Shown here piece after piece: positions 16,169-22,108 of a DNA stretch of 28,361 bases. The notes under the pieces are model-generated. The model was not told where the DNA came from and searched no databases. It saw only the letters and a program-made list of their open reading frames with translations. The DNA lies in the IMG/VR virus record IMGVR_UViG_3300046007_002960, positions 1 through 28,361 of that record; one strand, given 5' to 3'. The position numbers and the translations under genes were made by a program. The stretch's first letter is position 1. Each line of letters starts with the position of its first letter. The DNA is from a virus.

Positions 16169-16798
16169 ATGGCTCAAATAATTAACGGGCTCTTCCCAGG
16201 TCAATTATATCCTGATACTACTGTTGGAGGATGTATTGATATCTATGAAAATGTCTGGCCTGATCCAGAATTAACAATAAAAATGCTTGAAGATTCTTGT
16301 GCCGATACAGAATCTGGCATTTCTTGGATGCGTGCTGAAACAATAGGTTCTGGTATTAATCAAAGCGCCAGGACTAACTATAACTTAAACGTAACACATA
16401 TGGCAGAGGCTACTGGAAATCAGGCTGCTGCAAATATTCACAATCAATTCTATACAATGCTTCTTGCCACTGTAGGTCCATACGCCAAAAAATATGGAAT
16501 AAATGAAACCTTCTATCATGAAAATTATAGCGTTTTAAGATACCGTGGTGGACAGCAATATCATGCTCATTATGATGGTGGAACCATGACTGGGAGATCG
16601 ATATCTGCAATTTGTTATCTAAATTCTAATTATGAAGGTGGAGAAATTGAATTTGTTAACTTTGGTGTAAAAATAAAACCAGAGCCAGGTATGCTTATTC
16701 TTTTTCCATCTAATTATTCATATTCACATATAGCACATCCAGTAACTGATGGAACAAAATATGCAGTAGTGACTTGGATAAGGGACAGAATACTATGA
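16169..16798 (+). CDS. Prolyl-4-hydroxylase-type 2OG-Fe(II) dioxygenase
   Basis: A 209-residue enzyme of the 2-oxoglutarate/Fe(II) dioxygenase superfamily, closest in pattern to prolyl 4-hydroxylase/PKHD-type proteins. The iron ligands are visible as His134 and Asp136 (YHAHYDGG) and His187 (YSHIAHPV), with Lys197 ten residues after the distal His to bind the 2OG carboxylate. The beta strand pattern AICYLNSNYEGGEIEF (147-162) and the ending YAVVTWIRDR complete the jelly-roll core. The predicted reaction is hydroxylation of a peptidyl or free substrate with release of succinate and CO2. The ATG at 16169 is chosen over the one at 16151 because AAAGGA (16158-16163) lies 5 nt upstream. It is the first gene of a four-gene plus-strand cassette, and its TGA overlaps the next ATG (ATGA). 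The substrate is unknown. Confidence 0.88.
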   Translation: MAQIINGLFPGQLYPDTTVGGCIDIYENVWPDPELTIKMLEDSCADTESGISWMRAETIGSGINQSARTNYNLNVTHMAEATGNQAAANIHNQFYTMLLATVGPYAKKYGINETFYHENYSVLRYRGGQQYHAHYDGGTMTGRSISAICYLNSNYEGGEIEFVNFGVKIKPEPGMLILFPSNYSYSHIAHPVTDGTKYAVVTWIRDRIL

Positions 16799-17412
16799 GC
16801 ATGGAAGATTTTAAAACTAAGGGATACTCCCACATCACTAATGCTATTAGTCCAGAACTAAGAGATTTTGTAACACAATACGCCCTATTTGATGAAATGC
16901 AAGATTTTTCTGCAGATCAAATGCAGGTAGTTGGGGCGCACTCTAAGTACGTTGATCCTGCAATGGAAGCAATGCTGCTACACCTCCATCCATTGATGGA
17001 GAAAGAAACAGGACTAAGTTTATATCCGACATATTCTTTTTATAGAGTTTACAGAAATGGAGACATTCTTCATCCACACAAAGATCGTCCATCGTGTGAA
17101 ATTTCTACAACTGTATGCTTTAATTATAGTTATGATGACTCTGAATATACCTGGCCTATTATTATGGATGAAAACAAAGTTGATATGAAGCCCGGAGATA
17201 TTGTTATTTATAGAGGTATTGACTTGGAGCATTCTAGAGAAATGTTCCTTCCTCCAAATAATGATTGGCACGTTCAGGCATTTCTTCATTATGTCGATGT
17301 AAATGGCCCACATTCATCATTTAAGTATGATGAAAGAGAATCAATTGGGGCATTAAAAACTAATGAAAATATTAAAAACTCTTCAACAAAAAGATATATT
17401 CAATTTACATAG
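16795..17412 (+). CDS. Second 2OG-Fe(II) dioxygenase
   Basis: A 205-residue dioxygenase different from its upstream neighbour. The iron-binding facial triad is His95-x-Asp97 (LHPHKDRP) and His146 (IDLEHSREMF), inside a jelly-roll recognisable from FYRVYRNGDIL, MKPGDIVIYRG and WHVQAFLHYVD. No residue can be assigned with certainty as the 2OG-binding basic residue; the Arg148 two residues after the distal His is one possibility. The start at 16795 overlaps the previous stop as ATGA, with AAGGGA about 9 nt upstream; a TTG seven codons earlier is less likely. The gene ends 8 bp before the halogenase start. Tight coupling to both neighbours argues that all act on the same molecule or in sequence. 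The substrate is not evident. Confidence 0.82.
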   Translation: MSMEDFKTKGYSHITNAISPELRDFVTQYALFDEMQDFSADQMQVVGAHSKYVDPAMEAMLLHLHPLMEKETGLSLYPTYSFYRVYRNGDILHPHKDRPSCEISTTVCFNYSYDDSEYTWPIIMDENKVDMKPGDIVIYRGIDLEHSREMFLPPNNDWHVQAFLHYVDVNGPHSSFKYDERESIGALKTNENIKNSSTKRYIQFT

Positions 17413-17419
17413 GGGAAAA

Positions 17420-19015
17420 ATGAAAACTGATTCTATAACAATTGTAGGTGGAGGATCTGCTGGTTGGATGACGGCTACCACCCTAATAAAAGCATTTCCA
17501 AATAAAAAAATATCGGTAGTTGAGTCTAAAGATGTTCCAATCATAGGTGTCGGAGAGTCTACAATTGGTGGTATTCGCAGATGGACTCACTACATTGGTC
17601 TAGATGAAAAAAGTTTTTTCCCTACAACTGATGCATCATATAAACTCAGCATTAAATTTACTGATTTTTATAAAAAAAATTCTGGATCTTTTCAATATCC
17701 ATTTGGAATTGCTGTTCAAGATCATGTAGATGAGAATCCTTACACAATGTGGTTTTATAAAAAATATTTTTTTCCACATATATCAAATACCGACTTTGTT
17801 GATTCTTTATTTCCATCATCTGCACTTTTTAATAATAATAAATTTTCTTTAAATGAAAATGGAGAGTTCGATAATTTTAATCCAGAGAGAGACGTAGCCT
17901 ATCATTTTGATGCTGTAAAGTTTGGAATTTGGCTAAGAGATTATTATTGTAAACCTCAGGGAGTTCAGCATATTGTTGGAACAGTAAGGGATGTAAAAAT
18001 TTCTTCTGGCGGAATTGAAGAATTAATTTTAGAAGATGGCACAAAAATAAAATCTGATCTTTATGTTGACTGTACAGGATTTAAAAGTTTGCTACTTGGA
18101 GACTATCTTAAAGAACCATTTATTCCATATTCTGATATGTTAGTCAATAATAGTGCCTGGGCGACAAGAATGCCATATAAGGATAAAAGCAAAGAGTTAG
18201 AAGGATATACAAATTCTACCGCTATCGACAATGGTTGGTGTTGGAATATTCCTCTTTGGTCAAGGCTTGGTTCTGGATATGTATATTCTAATGATTTTGT
18301 TTCAGATGAGGATGCATTAAAACAATTCAAAAAATATCTACAATCTAACAAAATGACAATTCCGAGATCTGAAAAAGATGTTGAAGAATTAGAATATAAA
18401 AATATAAAGATGCGTGTGGGGATACATGAAAGAACGTTTGTTAAAAACGTTGTTGCAATAGGTCTATCTGCTGGATTCATTGAGCCGCTTGAAAGCAATG
18501 GATTGTTTAGCGTTCATGAATTTTTATTTAAACTTGTAGATATATTGCAAAGAGGAGATATTTCTCAATTTGATAGGGATATGTATAACGTGTCTGTAAG
18601 AGATACATTTCATGGATTTGCAAAGTTTGTTGTATTGCATTACGCCCTATCTCATAGAGATGATACTGATTATTGGAAACACATAGCCAACAAGTCTTTT
18701 CAAGATAGATACGGAGATCCATATTCTGGACTAATTCAGAGATGTGATGATTTTTATAGTCTGTCGCATAAATACTTTAGCGCCTGGGAGCATCCATTTG
18801 ATATGTCTGGTATAACATTTATTGCTACAGGAATGAACCTAAACATGATGAATGAAAACAGAATAAAGCATATTGAATTTACATTAAATCAAAACATTTT
18901 AAATCAAATACAAGAAAAAATTTCTTCATGGGAAAAAAGAAAAATAAGATGGAAAAATGCTGCAGACAAATCTCCAACACTTGAACAATTTCTATTAGAG
19001 AATTTTTATAGTTAA
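17420..19015 (+). CDS. Flavin-dependent halogenase (tryptophan-halogenase-like)
   Basis: A 531-residue FAD-dependent halogenase. The nucleotide-binding motif GGGSAGW is at 10-16 and GVGEST at 43-48. A lysine in SYKLSIKF (Lys75) aligns by motif with the catalytic lysine of PrnA-type enzymes. VDCTGFKSLL lies at 216-225. The diagnostic WxWxIP motif is intact as WCWNIP (273-278). SAGFIEPLESNGLF, with Glu358/Ser359, corresponds to the active-site/flavin-coupling strap. Length matches the family. The enzyme would use reduced FAD, O2 and halide to make a hypohalous species passed to the lysine for aryl halogenation; no flavin reductase gene is in the window, so FADH2 must come from the host. AGGGG at 17411-17415 sets the start at 17420. 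A cyanophage halogenase (VirX1, from phage Syn10) is a known precedent and prefers iodide. The native substrate and halide are unknown here. Confidence 0.92.
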   Translation: MKTDSITIVGGGSAGWMTATTLIKAFPNKKISVVESKDVPIIGVGESTIGGIRRWTHYIGLDEKSFFPTTDASYKLSIKFTDFYKKNSGSFQYPFGIAVQDHVDENPYTMWFYKKYFFPHISNTDFVDSLFPSSALFNNNKFSLNENGEFDNFNPERDVAYHFDAVKFGIWLRDYYCKPQGVQHIVGTVRDVKISSGGIEELILEDGTKIKSDLYVDCTGFKSLLLGDYLKEPFIPYSDMLVNNSAWATRMPYKDKSKELEGYTNSTAIDNGWCWNIPLWSRLGSGYVYSNDFVSDEDALKQFKKYLQSNKMTIPRSEKDVEELEYKNIKMRVGIHERTFVKNVVAIGLSAGFIEPLESNGLFSVHEFLFKLVDILQRGDISQFDRDMYNVSVRDTFHGFAKFVVLHYALSHRDDTDYWKHIANKSFQDRYGDPYSGLIQRCDDFYSLSHKYFSAWEHPFDMSGITFIATGMNLNMMNENRIKHIEFTLNQNILNQIQEKISSWEKRKIRWKNAADKSPTLEQFLLENFYS

Positions 19016-19296
19016 TGAAAAAACCAGAGTTTGTCTCATCTATTCAACAAATGTTTTCTAAAAATTATTGGAATAAGGTCAATACTATAGAGTTTTTTGC
19101 TTTTATGACTAAACTTTGTATTATTTTTCCAGGACTATTATTTGGTCATCAATGGTGGTGGCTATATATTTTTGCATTAATTTCTAGTGTTGCTTTAATA
19201 TGGTCTTCTACAATAAAAACATTACCAACAATTATTTTATTTAATATAGGATGGTCTATTCTTGCTATTTTGGCAATAATAAAGTATTGGACATAG
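19015..19296 (+). CDS. Small integral membrane protein, three predicted helices
   Basis: A 93-residue protein that follows the halogenase with a 1-nt TAATG overlap, making it the fourth gene of the cassette. After a polar, basic N-terminus (about 25 residues) come three hydrophobic segments: roughly residues 27-45 (FFAFMTKLCIIFPGLLFG), 49-65 (WLYIFALISSVALIWS) and 70-90 (TIILFNIGWSILAILAI). There is no signal-peptide cleavage site or enzyme motif. It could anchor or export the modified product, act on the membrane independently, or be a simple lysis-like accessory protein. Coupling to the halogenase favours a cassette function, but no family is recognised. Its 3' end overlaps the convergent minus-strand gene by 32 bp. 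Confidence 0.72.
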   Translation: MKKPEFVSSIQQMFSKNYWNKVNTIEFFAFMTKLCIIFPGLLFGHQWWWLYIFALISSVALIWSSTIKTLPTIILFNIGWSILAILAIIKYWT

Positions 19297-19681
19297 TATC
19301 ATGCAGCCATGCCTCATCATCTTCTACCCACATTTTTTTGAGAGATACTGGCATACCTAACTCAATTGATCTTTTATATGCAATATAAGATGAGTTTGGT
19401 CCATAATAAGTTTCAACTTCTCCTAATCCTATCTTAAATAAGTGATTAGTAATCATATAAAATTCAGCATACGGACACCAAGCAGCGTATAGCCCCAACC
19501 CTCCGCCTTGTTCATAAATAACTTCCCAAATATCAATGTCTTCTATTTGCAAAGGTCTTAAATAATCCCATTTTTTTGTGGGAGGAAGAATAAGTTTGTC
19601 CGAATCTGACCAGTTAGGATCAAAAACTTCATCTTCATCAGACTTTGTTAATATATTGTATGTTGATTTAAAAAATGGCAT
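19265..19681 (-). CDS. Adhesin partner protein, copy 2 (unknown family)
   Basis: A 138-residue acidic protein, clearly paralogous to the one at 20689-21138. Shared features in order are MPxFKSTYNIL at the N-terminus, DEDEVF, a W-x-DSD segment, LPPTKxWDY, IEDxDIWEVI, GxYAxWCPYAEFYMI, ETYYGxNS and W-V-E near the end, finishing LLLPK versus LILP. It follows its glycine-rich partner gene with a TAATG overlap. The tight one-to-one pairing suggests a chaperone or tip component for that glycine-rich protein. There is no signal peptide or membrane segment. Its 3' end overlaps the convergent membrane protein gene by 32 bp. I believe related proteins exist in pelagic phages but know no function. Confidence 0.75.
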   Translation of the reverse strand: MPFFKSTYNILTKSDEDEVFDPNWSDSDKLILPPTKKWDYLRPLQIEDIDIWEVIYEQGGGLGLYAAWCPYAEFYMITNHLFKIGLGEVETYYGPNSSYIAYKRSIELGMPVSLKKMWVEDDEAWLHDTMSNTLLLPK

Positions 19682-20634
19682 TATGAAATTAAATACCTTA
19701 CTACTACTACTCCTGGCCCCCCATTTGTACCGCCAATAGTGGTATCTGGATATCCCATACCTCCTGCTCCGCCGCCAGTATTCGCAACGCCGGGGACTCC
19801 TTCATTTTGATTTCTACCTCCTGCTCCGCCGCCTCCAGGTCCTGGAAGTCCACCGCCCGCGCCTAAATAAAGGTTTCCTGGTCCATGGCTTCCTCCACCA
19901 CCGCCGCCAGCGCGAACAACTTCTGAACCAGTTATAGAAGATGATAAACCAGATCCACCATTTCCAGCAGCAGAACTAAGAGCAGGGTGACCATGATATC
20001 CAATTCCTCCTGGGTGTCCTTGTCCAGGAGTTCCATTTCCTCCAAATACTGGAACAGAAGCATTTGGATTTGTTGATGGAGTTCCAGCAGATCCTGCACC
20101 ACCACCGCCACCTGATGCAAGATTTCCTCCACCACCTCCAGAACCTCCTGGAGCGCCAGGTGCTGGTTGATTATATAATCCAGTTCCTCCACCACCTAAA
20201 GATATTATAGTGCTGAAAGTAGATGGTCCTCCAGAATTTGCTGGCTGTGCAATAGGATTCCTATTATGTTGAGAATATCCAGTCGCCCCTACTCCAACAT
20301 TTATTGGATTAGAAAAAGTATTTAAATTTAAACTTCCAGTTCTATAGCCTCCTGCACCACCACCGCCACCTAATGGACCAGAGGCTCCTCCACCAGCAAT
20401 AACTAAATATTCAACATCTAGAGATGACAAAGAATTTAAATTGAATGTAGAACTTCCAGTTGTTGTAAAAGTATGTATTCGATATCCACCTGCAGTTGTT
20501 ATTGTTCCTCCTGTAGGAAGACCAGATGTATTAGGATCTTGTCTAAGAAGTTCTGAAATTTGTCCTGAATTTTTTACACCACGATTTTCTGACTGTGGCC
20601 CAAAAGTACCTCTTATACTACTAATAAACGGCAT
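19681..20634 (-). CDS. Glycine-rich adhesin-like protein, copy 2
   Basis: A 317-residue protein with a conserved N-terminal tag MPFISSIRGTFGPQSENRGV. A beta region follows, containing GGTITTAGGYRIHTFTTTG and VEYLVIAGGGASG. A long glycine-rich body then runs to the C-terminus, with runs such as GGGGGAGG and GGPGVVVVRY at the end. Such sequences form polyglycine type II lattices in the receptor-binding adhesin of some T-even phages (S16 gp38), so a role at the fibre tip and in receptor specificity is likely. It is a paralogue of the 21138-22100 protein. AGGAGATATT precedes the ATG. An AT-rich intergenic segment of 54 bp with a 10-bp inverted repeat lies upstream. The stop overlaps the partner gene's ATG. 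Confidence 0.82.
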   Translation of the reverse strand: MPFISSIRGTFGPQSENRGVKNSGQISELLRQDPNTSGLPTGGTITTAGGYRIHTFTTTGSSTFNLNSLSSLDVEYLVIAGGGASGPLGGGGGAGGYRTGSLNLNTFSNPINVGVGATGYSQHNRNPIAQPANSGGPSTFSTIISLGGGGTGLYNQPAPGAPGGSGGGGGNLASGGGGGAGSAGTPSTNPNASVPVFGGNGTPGQGHPGGIGYHGHPALSSAAGNGGSGLSSSITGSEVVRAGGGGGGSHGPGNLYLGAGGGLPGPGGGGAGGRNQNEGVPGVANTGGGAGGMGYPDTTIGGTNGGPGVVVVRYLIS

Positions 20635-20648
20635 AATATCTCCTTATA

Positions 20649-20677
20649 TTATTATAGTTTATTTTTTACTATAATAA
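20649..20677. promoter_or_regulatory. AT-rich inverted repeat between adhesin cassettes
   Basis: Arms 20649-20658 and 20668-20677 form a perfect 10-bp inverted repeat (TTATTATAGT type) with a 9-nt loop, between the two adhesin cassettes. It contains TATAAT on the minus strand. It may be a promoter, a weak terminator or an operator; stem GC content is too low for a strong terminator. Confidence 0.35.
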
Positions 20678-20688
20678 AGATATTGATT

Positions 20689-21138
20689 TTATGGCAATAT
20701 TAATGTTTTATTCTGATTATTTTCATTAGTATATAGCCACATATCTTCTTCCTCAACCCATTTTTTTCTAATTGTTAATGGAAGGCCTAATTCTTTTGCT
20801 CTTTTTATTATCATATTTGTAGAATTTTTACCATAATATGTTTCTATAATTTTATCTTGATAATGATAATTTCCAATTACCCATCCAGTATTATAATTTG
20901 CACCAGTTGAAATCATATAAAATTCAGCATACGGGCACCAAGAAGCATATATTCCTATTGATCCAGACTCTAATATGACTTCCCATATATCTACATCTTC
21001 TATGGTCATCTCTCTTTGATAGTCCCACTCTTTTGTTGGAGGTAAAACTATTGTATCTGAATCCATCCAGTTTTCATTAAAAACTTCATCTTCGTCTGGT
21101 TTTTTTAAAATATTGTATGTTGATTTAAAAATTGGCAT
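20689..21138 (-). CDS. Adhesin partner protein, copy 1 (unknown family)
   Basis: A 149-residue paralogue of the protein at 19265-19681, with the same ordered blocks: MPIFKSTYNIL, DEDEVF, LPPTKEWDY, EDVDIWEVI, GIYASWCPYAEFYMI, ETYYGKNS and KRAKELGLP. It is about 11 residues longer because of a Gly/Tyr-rich insertion (GANYNTGWVIGNYHYQ) in the middle. It starts by a TAATG overlap with the stop of the glycine-rich gene, so the two are translationally coupled. The single conserved Cys in the WCPYAEFY block may be structural. No enzyme signature was seen. The most likely role is a chaperone or tip cap for the adhesin. Confidence 0.75.
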   Translation of the reverse strand: MPIFKSTYNILKKPDEDEVFNENWMDSDTIVLPPTKEWDYQREMTIEDVDIWEVILESGSIGIYASWCPYAEFYMISTGANYNTGWVIGNYHYQDKIIETYYGKNSTNMIIKRAKELGLPLTIRKKWVEEEDMWLYTNENNQNKTLILP

Positions 21139-22100
21139 TATATCGGATACCTAATAATTACTATACCTGAACCTCCATTAGTTCCAGGTGGATCTGGGCT
21201 GTGACCAGCCCCACCCGCACCTCCTCCAGTATTTGTTGTTCCTGGCAATGCCCCTGTTGGAAAATATGACCCGATTCCGCCTCCGCCGACTCCACCAACT
21301 GCATCTCTTGGACCAGGGCTTGGAAGACTTGCTCCAATGTGTGATCCGTTTACTGGGTGCCCCCCGCCGCCGCCTCCGCCTGCATAGGTGGTTGATATTC
21401 CAGAAATTGATGATGTAGATCCAGCGCCACCATTTCCTGATTTTGCAAGTGGGTATGGGTAACCATGATATCCAATTCCACCAGGATTTCCTTGTCCAGG
21501 AATACCATCTGCAAAGGGAGTGGACTGGGACTGGGCAACACCACTAGTTGCTGATTGTCCTGCAGCACTTGCGCCTCCACCGCCGCCACCCCCAACATTG
21601 CCCCCTCCGCCGCCAGACCCTCCATATGACGGTGTTCCAGTTGATGGTATCGCAGCATTATATTTTGCCCCCGCTCCTCCACCAGTAGAAGTAATAGCAC
21701 CAAAAACTGAATTTTGTCCTTTTGCAGAGGCTGGTGGGTCCATGGTGTATGGGCTAAAAGCAACCCCTCCATCTCCAACTGTTACTGGCTGTGGTCCTGA
21801 AATACTTAAAGAGCCTGACCTATACCCTCCAGCCCCTCCACCACCAGATAGTGGGGCGGCTGCGCCACCTCCTGCAACTACTAGATATTCAACATCTCCA
21901 CTAGATGATCCCAAATTAAATGTACTATTTCCAACAGTAGTAAAGGTATGAATTCTATAACCGCCAGCCGTTGTTATTGTACCACCAGATACACCAGAGG
22001 GGCTTTGTCTAAAAAATTCTGCTAGCCCTGTTGAATTTTTTACACCTCTATTTTCAGATTGTGGTCCAAACGTACCGCGAACACTACTCACAAATGGCAT
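21138..22100 (-). CDS. Glycine-rich adhesin-like protein, copy 1
   Basis: A 320-residue protein homologous to the 19681-20634 product. It starts MPFVSSVRGTFGPQSENRGV and continues with GGTITTAGGYRIHTFTTVG and VEYLVVAGGGAAA. Long glycine/proline/serine-rich body segments follow, and the end is GGSGIVIIRY. The conserved N-terminus and C-terminus flank a body whose glycine-rich loops differ between copies, as expected of a receptor-binding element under diversifying selection. The gene directly follows the 932-residue fibre and is coupled to its partner protein by a TAATG overlap. AGGAGA stands about 4-6 nt before the ATG. GC content in the body is high because of Gly/Pro/Ala codons. Confidence 0.82.
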   Translation of the reverse strand: MPFVSSVRGTFGPQSENRGVKNSTGLAEFFRQSPSGVSGGTITTAGGYRIHTFTTVGNSTFNLGSSSGDVEYLVVAGGGAAAPLSGGGGAGGYRSGSLSISGPQPVTVGDGGVAFSPYTMDPPASAKGQNSVFGAITSTGGGAGAKYNAAIPSTGTPSYGGSGGGGGNVGGGGGGGASAAGQSATSGVAQSQSTPFADGIPGQGNPGGIGYHGYPYPLAKSGNGGAGSTSSISGISTTYAGGGGGGGHPVNGSHIGASLPSPGPRDAVGGVGGGGIGSYFPTGALPGTTNTGGGAGGAGHSPDPPGTNGGSGIVIIRYPI

Positions 22101-22108
22101 ATATTCTC

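Noticed and set aside
17363-17419. A 19-codon upstream extension of the halogenase
   Set aside because: It would overlap the dioxygenase gene by 50 bp and lacks a ribosome site, whereas the ATG at 17420 has AGGGG and begins right before the conserved FAD-binding motif.
21520-21951. Plus-strand proline-rich frame
   Set aside because: It is the antisense of the glycine-rich adhesin gene; the polyproline is simply the complement of Gly codons.
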